A stretch of 36,461 nucleotides of DNA from a virus, in IMG/VR virus record IMGVR_UViG_3300031576_000192, positions 1-36,461 of that record. One strand, written 5' to 3'. The notes under the pieces are model-generated. The model had not been told where the DNA came from and searched no databases. It was given only the letters and a program-made list of their open reading frames with translations. Made by a program: the position numbers and the translations under genes. Shown piece after piece: positions 14,412 through 21,567 of the stretch (position 1 is its first letter; every line of letters starts with the position of its first letter).

Positions 14412-16391
14412 CTAAAATACCCGCGGGCTCATTTCGACTTCCAGCCCATGCACCGCCCAGCGGCCCAGATCGTTCACCGTCCCGCCGCTGTCCTGGTTTT
14501 TCACTTCCAGGCGGAACTCCCTGGCGAACTCCCGCGCGAGCGCGAAGCGGAACTCATCCGGCCGGCGGCTGGCGGTGGTAGTGGTGGCCAGGGCCGCCGC
14601 CCCGTAGAACCCGTTCCCGGCATAGAGCTTCTGGTAGGTGCCCTCGGTCCCGTCCGAGACCGGGAAGAGATAAAGCGGGGTCGTGGCGTTGCCGTACACG
14701 TCGGCGTCACAACGCACCCGCAAGGGCACGACTCCACGTCCAACCGGGGCGGGGTTGAGATTCCCTATGAGAAGCCGCCCGCGAATCTTGTCGTTCGTTC
14801 CGCCGTTCATATTGTAGTCCGTCCGAATGAAGGAGTTGACCTGGAGGACGCGCGGATAGAACCGCGCTTCGGCAAAGAGCAGCCGGTCTTTGTCCAGGCA
14901 CCAGACCCCGGGGTAGTACCCCTTGTCCGGCGGATACCAGACGCCGGTGGAAAGGTTGAACTTCAAGGTCCGGGTGTTGCCCTGCCCGGAGACCGGAACA
15001 TCCCGGCGATCGGGGTAGGAAAGGCAGTAGAGATCCCCGGAGACGACGGCGCTGGCCAGCCTCAGGTTGGAACAGTATTCCAGGAGAAACTCGTATATCC
15101 GCCGTCCGACATCCTCGCCTCCCTGGCCGCCAACCCGCTCCGGGGAGCCCCCGGAGAAGGAGATAACCCCCTCGCGGGAGAGCCACAGGACCTCGTTACG
15201 GCCCACGGCAAGCGATTTGGGCGCGACGCAGCCGTAGCGCGACTCCAGCGTCCGAAACGCCCCGAAATCGGCTATACGGGCCTCGGTGACCGAGCTGGGG
15301 GTCAGGACGTAGAGTGATCCACGGAATGACTGGAGCCCGGTAATGGGATCCCCTGACTCCGCCCGGATGTCTTCGGCGTTTGTGGCGGGGACCAGATCAG
15401 GGCGGTTTGGTTCCGACCACCACACCCGGTTGGGGAACTCGATGGTCCTGGCGTAGACGACCCTCCCGTTGTGCCAGATGGCGAACTGCGCGGGCGGGGG
15501 TGTCTTGGGGTCATCGAAGAGGTACTTTTCCGAGATGACCGCGTTGGAAAGATCGGCGTCGGCCAGCCGGTCCCGGAAGGAAACCGAGGTCATGTCGTTA
15601 ACCTGGTTGAGGAAGAAGTAGGGGCCTTCCCGTTCCCCTCCGGCGAGCGTGCGGTACACCCGGCGCCCCCATGCCCCGTCGTAGATGGTTCCCGCCGGGA
15701 TATACGCCCCGCCAGCTATAGGGAGGGTGGTGGAAACGACATCGGCCGTCTGCGAGGCGGGGACGGCAAAAGTCGTCACCGCGCCCAGCGTGGACTCTCC
15801 CCATTTCCCATTCTGTCCGTAGAGGATTGTCACGGCGTAGTAGTAATGCCCGGCGGCAAGTCCGGGGATTCCCGCCGAGGACGCCGAATAGGTGGCGGTA
15901 AGGGTGATCGCCAGATCGTCGTCGTCCACGTAGGGGCCGGGGCAGCCCGCCCACATATCCCGGTCCCCCGAAGCCGCGGTGGGCGTGAACTTCATGGGCA
16001 GGCCAGAACCGCAAGTAAGCCATGCGGTGTCCCCGATAAGAACCATGTCCCCATGCCAGGACCCTCCGGCGGTAAGCCCGGAGGGAGTCGCCGCCGCCGC
16101 TATGTCCCGCCCCTGAAAGCGCACCGCCGTTCCGGTATCGAGAAGCCCGGTAAGCCAGTAGTCACCGCCGGTGAAATCCAGGGCCTTCAGAGCGACCAGC
16201 CGGAACGTGCCCGCGCCGGTATCCAGGTCGTTCGTGTAGGCCAGTTCGGTCCCCGCCCGGATCGCGGCGAAGTCGGGAAGAAGCTCCATGTTTTCCCCGT
16301 CTTCCACCGACCCCAAAGGTTTCTGGCGGCTCCACCGGCTCCAGAGGAACCCCAGCGGGAACCCCACCTCCGTTTTGACGATCCCCGGCAT
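14412..16391 (-). CDS. Large beta-rich tail protein (nozzle / beta-propeller-like)
   Basis: A 659-residue protein made almost wholly of short beta-type segments with repeated Gly-Asp/Trp turns. Examples are SWHGDMVLIGDTAWLTCGSG, FAIWHNGRVVYA, SFRGSLYVLTPSSV, GRNEVLWLSREGVISFSGG and SGDLYCLSYP. Blade-like units of this sort suggest a beta-propeller, as seen in podovirus tail nozzle/hub proteins, which attach below the adaptor ring and end the short tail. Position right after the two adaptor-like genes supports this. The GHYYYAVTILYGQNG segment (about 180-195) is an Ig-like strand pattern. The precise family is uncertain. Confidence 0.6.
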   Translation of the reverse strand: MPGIVKTEVGFPLGFLWSRWSRQKPLGSVEDGENMELLPDFAAIRAGTELAYTNDLDTGAGTFRLVALKALDFTGGDYWLTGLLDTGTAVRFQGRDIAAAATPSGLTAGGSWHGDMVLIGDTAWLTCGSGLPMKFTPTAASGDRDMWAGCPGPYVDDDDLAITLTATYSASSAGIPGLAAGHYYYAVTILYGQNGKWGESTLGAVTTFAVPASQTADVVSTTLPIAGGAYIPAGTIYDGAWGRRVYRTLAGGEREGPYFFLNQVNDMTSVSFRDRLADADLSNAVISEKYLFDDPKTPPPAQFAIWHNGRVVYARTIEFPNRVWWSEPNRPDLVPATNAEDIRAESGDPITGLQSFRGSLYVLTPSSVTEARIADFGAFRTLESRYGCVAPKSLAVGRNEVLWLSREGVISFSGGSPERVGGQGGEDVGRRIYEFLLEYCSNLRLASAVVSGDLYCLSYPDRRDVPVSGQGNTRTLKFNLSTGVWYPPDKGYYPGVWCLDKDRLLFAEARFYPRVLQVNSFIRTDYNMNGGTNDKIRGRLLIGNLNPAPVGRGVVPLRVRCDADVYGNATTPLYLFPVSDGTEGTYQKLYAGNGFYGAAALATTTTASRRPDEFRFALAREFAREFRLEVKNQDSGGTVNDLGRWAVHGLEVEMSPRVF

Positions 16392-17026
16392 CAGCTATGC
16401 ACCCCCCAGACGGATTCGGCGTAAGCCGAGGCCCGCTGTACCGCCTTCTCGTAGTCTTTCCGGTGTTCCATCGCCTCTCCCCACTGGCGGTAGTGCATCA
16501 TCATGCGGGAGAGAACGTAGTGGCGCACGTCGTAGAGAAACTCCGGCGCGAGATCGCTAACCCCGGTATCGTCGGGGAGCCACAAGGGAAGCCCCCAGCC
16601 TTCGAGAAAAATCTCGTAGACCGCGCCGGGTATAGGGGCCAGGCCCAGCCGAAGGAGGCCGACGGGGGAGACGCCGCTCACATAGCGGCGATCCGTCCAG
16701 GCGTGGGTAGATTGCGACTGCCCGGCGGGAAGCATCTTCTCCGGGTACGGCTCATCCACCACCCGCAAGTCTTGATACCAGTTGGTTCCTAGCTTCAACT
16801 GCGCGAGGCGGGCGCCGTAGAGGTCGGAGAGAACGTAGGTTTCCGTCCCCGCCACCGTGTTCACCGTCTCCGTCCGGTAGAGAATACGGGTCCGCGCCGC
16901 GTAGTCGCGGCTCCCGAAATTGGTGTAGTAGACGAGCTCCGCCGTCGGCCAGCGCTTCCCGTTCGGGTCCCCCGCCTCGCGGCGGAGGTCGGGGATGAAC
17001 ACGTCTAGGTTCGCGGTAAGCGGCAT
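16391..17026 (-). CDS. Head-tail adaptor-like protein A
   Basis: A 211-residue protein. The opening (FIPDLRREAGDPNGKRWPTAELVYYTNFGSRD) is typical of phage adaptor proteins that start with a helix, a W-x-x-x-E-L turn and a second helix bearing N-x-G/A. A beta middle (TYVLSDLYGARLAQL) and two long C-terminal helices (YDVRHYVLSRMMMHYRQWGEAMEHRKDYEKAV) follow. Such proteins form a dodecameric ring under the portal. The protein upstream (17028-17663) has the same size and plan and may be a paralogue or second ring. It overlaps the tail protein gene by one base. Confidence 0.65.
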   Translation of the reverse strand: MPLTANLDVFIPDLRREAGDPNGKRWPTAELVYYTNFGSRDYAARTRILYRTETVNTVAGTETYVLSDLYGARLAQLKLGTNWYQDLRVVDEPYPEKMLPAGQSQSTHAWTDRRYVSGVSPVGLLRLGLAPIPGAVYEIFLEGWGLPLWLPDDTGVSDLAPEFLYDVRHYVLSRMMMHYRQWGEAMEHRKDYEKAVQRASAYAESVWGVHS

Positions 17027-17027
17027 C

Positions 17028-17663
17028 TCAGGTGCTCCAGGAATCCTCGAAGGGGCTCGCCACGTCGGACAATCCGAAATGTCCCACCGTCGCGGTAAGG
17101 AGCTGCGGCTCCGCGAGCGCCATCTCCGCCTCGATGGCCCCCGCCGCCCCGGCGTCCGCCTCCGAGGCGATGAGGGACCTCATCGTTTCCATGAGGAGCG
17201 GCCCTTCGCACTCCGCCGGGATCCCCACCTGCGGCGCGGTGTCGGTGGGAACCACCGTCGCCACGACGCGATAGGCTTCCGCCGTGTTGGGATAGGGCCA
17301 GACGTTCAAGGAGGTAGGCGGCACGAAGAAGTACTGCGAAGGTCTCCCGCCGATGGGGCGCTTTTTCTTTCCTTCGCGGGGGTCTATCGCCTTAAGTGTC
17401 CGCCGGTCGGCTCCGGTCCCAATGATGACCTTGTGAATCTCCACCACCCGCCCGGCGACCAGATCGTTCTGCGCCATCTGATTGATGGTAAGGGTGCCGG
17501 AGACATCTTCCAGAAAACAGCGGTAGAGATTCCCGATCTTGCGAAGCGCCTTCGTCCACGCCTCGTCAATTCGCTCGTCGGTAAAGACGGCCGCTCCTAC
17601 GTCATCTAAAAGATAACGGAGCGTCGTCCGGTAGTAGGCGGGCTGGACTTCCGCCGTCGACAC
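17028..17663 (-). CDS. Head-tail adaptor-like protein B
   Basis: Also 211 residues, with the same plan as its neighbour: N-terminal helices (TTLRYLLDDVGAAVFTDERIDEAWTKALRKIGNLYR), a beta middle (VAGRVVEIHKVII), a PSQYFFVPPTSLNVWPYPN stretch, and C-terminal Ala/Glu-rich helices. The P-x-x-Y-F-F/L pattern followed by L-x-V/W-P-x-P is common in phage adaptor proteins. Two successive adaptor genes would fit a two-ring neck. Coupling is tight: one base separates it from the next gene, and it overlaps the upstream stop. Confidence 0.6.
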   Translation of the reverse strand: MSTAEVQPAYYRTTLRYLLDDVGAAVFTDERIDEAWTKALRKIGNLYRCFLEDVSGTLTINQMAQNDLVAGRVVEIHKVIIGTGADRRTLKAIDPREGKKKRPIGGRPSQYFFVPPTSLNVWPYPNTAEAYRVVATVVPTDTAPQVGIPAECEGPLLMETMRSLIASEADAGAAGAIEAEMALAEPQLLTATVGHFGLSDVASPFEDSWST

Positions 17664-18073
17664 TATTCATCCCCCACCATGAAGGAGAGGACCCCGGCGG
17701 CCGCGCCGGGAACGATGGCGGTGAAGGAATCGAAGTCGGCGAACTTCATGACCGGAAGAGTCCTCCCGGATTTTACGAGAAAGGTGTCCGCCGCGGCACC
17801 GGAAGGAAGCCCCGCGCCCAAAGGGACGATCTTCGTGTCCACGCTGGCGTCCAGGATGTAGAGATAGTTGGCGTTGGTGAACCCGAACCCGCGCGTCCCA
17901 CCGAGGGAGGCTATCTGCAAGGTGTCCGAGCGCACGCTGTCCATCCCGTCCATCTGGTCGTAGATATTGTTATGCACCGCAAAGGAGGTCCGGTTGGGCG
18001 CGTCCAAACCGAGAATCGAGAGCAGCGCCGCGCCCAGGACAATCCCCAGGACCAGGAATCCGTAAGGTTTCAT
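17663..18073 (-). CDS. Virion-region protein with N-terminal hydrophobic helix
   Basis: A 136-residue protein beginning with a TM- or signal-like segment (residues 5-22: GFLVLGIVLGAALLSILG), followed by a mostly beta-rich soluble part with several Gly turns. There is no Cys lipobox. It is unusual among head genes in having a membrane-type N-terminus, so it might be a minor virion protein that contacts membrane or a propeptide-processed decoration protein. Its start is 2 bases from the stop of the small paralogue upstream. Function unknown. Confidence 0.5.
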   Translation of the reverse strand: MKPYGFLVLGIVLGAALLSILGLDAPNRTSFAVHNNIYDQMDGMDSVRSDTLQIASLGGTRGFGFTNANYLYILDASVDTKIVPLGAGLPSGAAADTFLVKSGRTLPVMKFADFDSFTAIVPGAAAGVLSFMVGDE

Positions 18074-18074
18074 C

Positions 18075-18347
18075 TCAGTACCCCGTGACGGTGACGATCG
18101 CCGTGCTCGCCGCGCCGGTGTAGGAGATGCGAAGCCAGCCAGCCAGCGTCCCCGCGGCGTTCTTGTTCTTCATGACGTATCCCTGGTTCTCCACGTCTTT
18201 GTTTTCGGCGAAGGCGCTCCTCACCGAGCTAAGGCCGGTGTTCACTTCGTCTGTGATATCCGATCCGGTGACAGTGACCTCGAAGGTGCGCCGCTTCCAG
18301 CGCCCGGCCGAGTCGTGGCGAAGGCTCGCCTTGGTCAAAGTGGCCAT
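18075..18347 (-). CDS. Small head-region protein, paralogue 1 of 3
   Basis: ATG at 18347 was chosen for its position just after the upstream stop; the longer open frame to 18497 overlaps the neighbouring gene and is rejected. The 90-residue product contains NTGLSSVRSAFAENKD, KNKNAAGTLAG and a terminal VTVTGY. The next two genes upstream have the same length and equivalent blocks, so these are three diverged copies. They lie between the capsid gene and the adaptors, where capsid decoration or head fibre proteins are often encoded. Confidence 0.65.
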   Translation of the reverse strand: MATLTKASLRHDSAGRWKRRTFEVTVTGSDITDEVNTGLSSVRSAFAENKDVENQGYVMKNKNAAGTLAGWLRISYTGAASTAIVTVTGY

Positions 18348-18348
18348 G

Positions 18349-18633
18349 TTAGTACCCCACCGCCATACAGCGGACGATGCCATGCCCCGGGGAGGCGTTG
18401 ATACGGCAGGCACCGGCGAGCGCGGCACCGGCGCTGTCCTTGTTGGGGACGACGATCTGATCGCTGTAATTGGCCGAGGTATGCAGCGCCAGGGCATGGT
18501 CCACCCCGTTCAATTTCGTCACGATGTGGTCATCGCCGCCCGATACGGAATCCGATGTGTTGAAGAAGATCGTCTTCATCCGCCCGTCCGTCCACCGGCG
18601 GATCGTGGTCGTGTCTATCGCCAGCGCCGCCAT
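18349..18633 (-). CDS. Small head-region protein, paralogue 2 of 3
   Basis: ATG at 18633, one or two bases past the previous stop; the frame reaching 18693 is not used. The 94-residue product shows the shared plan: KLNGVDHALALHTSA in the middle, PNKDSAGAALAG, then a terminal CMAVGY. Identity to its neighbours is low but the motif order and length agree. Possible decoration/head protein. The tight packing of the three genes (1-2 base gaps) suggests coexpression in matched amounts. Confidence 0.65.
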   Translation of the reverse strand: MAALAIDTTTIRRWTDGRMKTIFFNTSDSVSGGDDHIVTKLNGVDHALALHTSANYSDQIVVPNKDSAGAALAGACRINASPGHGIVRCMAVGY

Positions 18634-18635
18634 GT

Positions 18636-18914
18636 TCAGTACCCCCAGGCGGTGAAATGCCCGGCGCCCGCACCCGCCGCGCGCGTATTGCACCAGCCGT
18701 TCTTTACCGCCCCGCTCTTGTCATTGTTGTAGTTCACTCCGGGCGCTCCGGCGACATCCTGCTCGACGAAACAGCAGAACACCACGTTCAGCCCGGTATT
18801 GAAATCGTTGTAGTCCGGCGCGGCGTTCAGGCTGGACAGGTCCCCGGAAACCTCGGTAACGCCGCCCGCCCGGTTCCAGGTCTTGTTGGAAACAGTCAAG
18901 GTCTGGTCAGCCAT
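18636..18914 (-). CDS. Small head-region protein, paralogue 3 of 3
   Basis: A 92-residue protein with AAGGAG upstream of its ATG and a strong hairpin immediately before that. It has the shared blocks NTGLNVVFCCFVEQD, NNDKSGAV and a terminal FTAWGY. Four Cys (two adjacent, FCCF) distinguish it from the other two copies. As the first of the three and the one behind the hairpin, it may be translated from a processed transcript end. Decoration-protein role inferred from position. Confidence 0.65.
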   Translation of the reverse strand: MADQTLTVSNKTWNRAGGVTEVSGDLSSLNAAPDYNDFNTGLNVVFCCFVEQDVAGAPGVNYNNDKSGAVKNGWCNTRAAGAGAGHFTAWGY

Positions 18915-18927
18915 CGTACTCTCCTTG

Positions 18928-18960
18928 CCCCCTGGGACCTTCCGGCCCCAGGGGGTTTTT
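18928..18960 (+). terminator. Strong hairpin with T5, oriented for plus-strand transcription
   Basis: A perfect 9-bp GC-rich stem (18928-18936 with 18947-18955, CCCCCTGGG paired with CCCAGGGGG) and a 10-base loop, followed on the plus strand by TTTTT (18956-18960). This is a textbook intrinsic terminator for rightward RNA, yet every gene here is leftward. In the leftward RNA the T-run becomes an A-run before the hairpin and no U-run follows. There it could block antisense transcription, or serve as a processing/stability element in front of 18636-18914. Confidence 0.7.
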
Positions 18961-18968
18961 CATTTCTG

Positions 18969-19502
18969 CTACCACTTGGGGCAGAACAAGACGAGATTCA
19001 CGGTCGTCGCCGCATCAGCCGCCGTTTCCGGCGCCATGGCGAAGGGATGCGAAATATCCGTCCCCAGATACTTCTTGCACGATCCGGCGGCCGCGCTCGC
19101 GGTCATGAGATCACCGGCGGTAGGACCGCTCGCCGCCACGGTGGATTTCACCACCGCCGTGAGATAGCCCGCCCGCTGCAACCAGAAGAAATTGCCGCTG
19201 GTAATCGCGGCGACCGGCACGGCGCCGGCGACGAAATCTCCCGCCGCCGCCGTCGCTTCCACTGTGTACTGGTTGGCCGGGGTGGTGCCCATCGCCTGCA
19301 CCTTGACGCGCATGATCTGTTTCAGCGTCAAGGCGGCCCCGGCCTTGCAGTAGGTAAAGATGTTGCGAAAGCCGTTCGTGTCGAGCGCGGTCGCCTCCGT
19401 CCCCAGGGGATAGAGCTGGTCCGCCGTATCCGAACGTCCGTCCGCCACGATTCCATTCTCCAAATACGCCTTGTTGGAGCCAAAGGCGTCATGCTCAGCC
19501 AT
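18969..19502 (-). CDS. Capsid-associated (decoration-like) protein
   Basis: A 177-residue protein, Ala/Thr/Val-rich, with alternating strands (ALTLKQIMRVKVQAMG, YLTAVVKSTVAASGP) and few charges, typical of beta-rich capsid accessory proteins. It is encoded directly after the major capsid protein with GAGGAGG before its ATG. An alternative is a head-closure protein. No sequence family recognised. The A5/hairpin element follows its stop. Confidence 0.6.
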   Translation of the reverse strand: MAEHDAFGSNKAYLENGIVADGRSDTADQLYPLGTEATALDTNGFRNIFTYCKAGAALTLKQIMRVKVQAMGTTPANQYTVEATAAAGDFVAGAVPVAAITSGNFFWLQRAGYLTAVVKSTVAASGPTAGDLMTASAAAGSCKKYLGTDISHPFAMAPETAADAATTVNLVLFCPKW

Positions 19503-19518
19503 TCTTCTTTCCTCCTCG

Positions 19519-20454
19519 TTAGCTCAGCGTGATCTTGCCCTGGGTCTTGCGCCGGGCGCACATGAGGAACCCACGGAAGAAGATGTGCTGAACATTCGCG
19601 TCCTGGCCCTCGACCTCGCGCCACGGACGCACCTTGAAGTTGTAGTCGCTCTTCACCTGGAACTCCAGGTCGTCGGTGGACAGGAGATAGATGACACTCG
19701 CGGTGCAGTCGAGATCGTGCCACACCGGGATCATCTCCACCTCAATAGCCCGCGCGCCGGTGCGGTACTTGATCTCGGACTGCGTGATGATCCGCCGGTC
19801 CTGCGGCTGGAGCTGCGCGCGGATCTCCTTCCAGACCGTGGCGGTCGTTACCGCCATGGTGACATCACCCTTGTTGTCCCGGATGTCCAGCGACTGGTCG
19901 GAGATGTACTTGGGGATATCCCCGGTGAGAGACCCGGTATCGGCGTCCGCCTGCCACCAGGTCTCGGCCACGCCGTCAATCCCCAGGAAGTTCGTGGAGG
20001 CGTTGTCGGTCATGGCCGCCACTCCCAGGAACCCCTTGGAACTCACCGCGGCCGCCGAGGCCGAGTAGAGATCCTGGCTCATGAGATCGCGGAGCGCATC
20101 CACCGACTCGTCCCACTTCGCCTTGGAGATGTCCTTCACGACGATGGCCCCCGCCCCCGAGTCGGAGAGCTCATCGCCGGTAATCATGCAGGCCGTGTGG
20201 TACTTCCCCCAGAAGGAGGAGACCGCCGCGGTGTGCACGGGAGTGTGCGTCACGGTCAGGGGGTCCAAGCCCGCCGTGCGGTTGGCATTGGTTCTCTTGT
20301 AGCGCAGGGCCTTGTGCGGGAAGGTGCCCACACCCACTTTCTTCATGTTCTTCAGCGCCCACTCCAGGAGAGGCCGCCGCTCGGCAAGCTGGTCGGCTAT
20401 GCCGGGGAGGTAGATCTCATGGGTTAAGGCGTTGAGCTCGGTTACGAGCGCCAT
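19519..20454 (-). CDS. Major capsid protein
   Basis: A 311-residue protein. The order portal, micro-genes, scaffold, then this gene is the classical head module. The N-terminus is an amphipathic arm (MALVTELNALTHEIYLPGIADQLAERRPLLEW), followed by a P-domain-like helix/strand mix and a beta-rich C-terminus (HIFFRGFLMCARRK). KISDQSLD- and TMAVTTATVWKEIRAQL-type segments resemble HK97-fold capsid proteins of podoviruses. AAGGAGA precedes the ATG. The capsid role rests on gene order, size and general pattern rather than a diagnostic motif. Confidence 0.82.
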   Translation of the reverse strand: MALVTELNALTHEIYLPGIADQLAERRPLLEWALKNMKKVGVGTFPHKALRYKRTNANRTAGLDPLTVTHTPVHTAAVSSFWGKYHTACMITGDELSDSGAGAIVVKDISKAKWDESVDALRDLMSQDLYSASAAAVSSKGFLGVAAMTDNASTNFLGIDGVAETWWQADADTGSLTGDIPKYISDQSLDIRDNKGDVTMAVTTATVWKEIRAQLQPQDRRIITQSEIKYRTGARAIEVEMIPVWHDLDCTASVIYLLSTDDLEFQVKSDYNFKVRPWREVEGQDANVQHIFFRGFLMCARRKTQGKITLS

Positions 20455-20486
20455 TTCTTCTCCTTACCTCAAGGCCCTTGACGCTT

Positions 20487-21326
20487 TCAGCGCAGCGATT
20501 CGGGAAGGTACGCATCCGGGTTTTTCATGACCTCGTCGGCGTAGGCGTCCCGTTCCTCGGGGGTCATCTTCCGCACGTCGCGTTTTACCGGACGCACCGA
20601 GGCGCCCCCGCGGGCGGCGCTGGCGGCGTGGGCCGCTTGTTTATCATTCGCCTTTTGCGCGAGGACCGCGGCTTTCGCCACGGCCTCCTTCGTCTTATCC
20701 CCGTTCGCCGTCATGTTGTCGTAGAGCGCCGCCTTGTAGGCGGTCTCCAGGATGGTCCCGTTGTCGCCTTCGCGTAGGCGCTCCACCAACGGCCGCATGA
20801 GGGCTACGGTTTCCGGCTCCACGTCGCGGTACTGCGCTTGGAAGTTCAGGACCGCGCGCTCGGCTATCCGCATCCTGTCCCGCTCGGCGTCGCGCACATC
20901 CCGCTCGGACATGGCGTGCCGGAGAGTCAGAATCTCCCGGTGAACCGGGTCTTCGGGATCGAGAACGGTCTGTGTCTCGCGCTTCAGGAGTTCCTGGACG
21001 GTGGGGTTCTGGGCGATCTCCTGGTAGCGCCGGTAGAGATCGGTCTCCCGCGCTTCCCTGGCCGCCCTCTCCTCCGCCCATTCCCGTTCCTTCCGTCCGA
21101 GCAACAGACCTTTTTGCAGGAGTTCTTCTTCCCGGTCGGGCGAGATGTCTTCCCGCCGCCCCTCGAACGTCACCGTCCGCAAGGAAGGGGTGGCGGGCGT
21201 TTCCTGGCCCTGGGGGGTCGGTTCCTGCTTCGCCGGCGCTGGTTCCTGGGATTTCGCCTCGGCGCTTTCCTCTTGCGCCTTGAGAACGTCGTCCAAGGTG
21301 ACGCTCACCGCTTTGTCACCAGTCAT
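20487..21326 (-). CDS. Capsid scaffolding protein
   Basis: A 279-residue, highly charged, mostly helical protein without Cys. A disordered Gln/Pro/Ala N-terminus (about 18-48) is followed by continuous Glu/Arg/Gln helices (about 65-215) and a C-terminal Lys/Arg-rich end (RPVKRDVRKMTPEERDAYADEV). Scaffolds guide capsid assembly through such a C-terminal basic helix-turn-helix and are absent from mature heads. It lies 32 bp upstream of the capsid gene, as usual. AAGGAAC lies before the ATG. Confidence 0.82.
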   Translation of the reverse strand: MTGDKAVSVTLDDVLKAQEESAEAKSQEPAPAKQEPTPQGQETPATPSLRTVTFEGRREDISPDREEELLQKGLLLGRKEREWAEERAAREARETDLYRRYQEIAQNPTVQELLKRETQTVLDPEDPVHREILTLRHAMSERDVRDAERDRMRIAERAVLNFQAQYRDVEPETVALMRPLVERLREGDNGTILETAYKAALYDNMTANGDKTKEAVAKAAVLAQKANDKQAAHAASAARGGASVRPVKRDVRKMTPEERDAYADEVMKNPDAYLPESLR

Positions 21327-21341
21327 GTCGTTCCTTTCGTG

Positions 21342-21413
21342 CTACTTCTTCGACTTCTTCGCCTTGCAGACCGGGCACTTGCATCCTTTGGGATGCGGTT
21401 TTCCGTGTTTCAC
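21342..21413 (-). CDS. 23-residue basic zinc-knuckle micro-protein
   Basis: The GTG at 21413 overlaps the stop of the 50-residue gene before it (GTGA), and the frame ends at 21342, 15 bp before the scaffold ATG. The peptide is strongly basic (about 10 of 23 residues are Lys) and has Cys11-x-Cys13-x2-Cys16 plus two His, a possible metal site. Start/stop overlap, compact fit between genes and clear composition support it, though a peptide this short could be fortuitous. Confidence 0.45.
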   Translation of the reverse strand: MKHGKPHPKGCKCPVCKAKKSKK

Positions 21414-21562
21414 GATTTCCCTTTCTTCCCCTTGGGGGAAAGTTTCTTGCCAGTCTTATACGACTGTCCGGTAGCCGCCTGGCAAGCGGCATAAGGATTC
21501 ACGTTCTTGCCGGACTCCTTCACCTTCTGGACGCAGCGGTGGACCCGCGTTCCTTTGGGCAT
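21410..21562 (-). CDS. Small basic virion-region protein
   Basis: A 50-residue frame from ATG 21562, six bases before the portal stop codon. The pattern PKGTRVHRCVQKVKESG...NPYAACQAATGQSYKTGK is one I recognise from small phage and large-virus proteins of unknown role; Cys10 and Cys27 flank the helical core and the C-terminus is poly-basic. It lies between portal and scaffold, where minor head genes are common. Its stop overlaps the next micro-gene. Confidence 0.7.
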   Translation of the reverse strand: MPKGTRVHRCVQKVKESGKNVNPYAACQAATGQSYKTGKKLSPKGKKGKS

Positions 21563-21567
21563 GAGCC

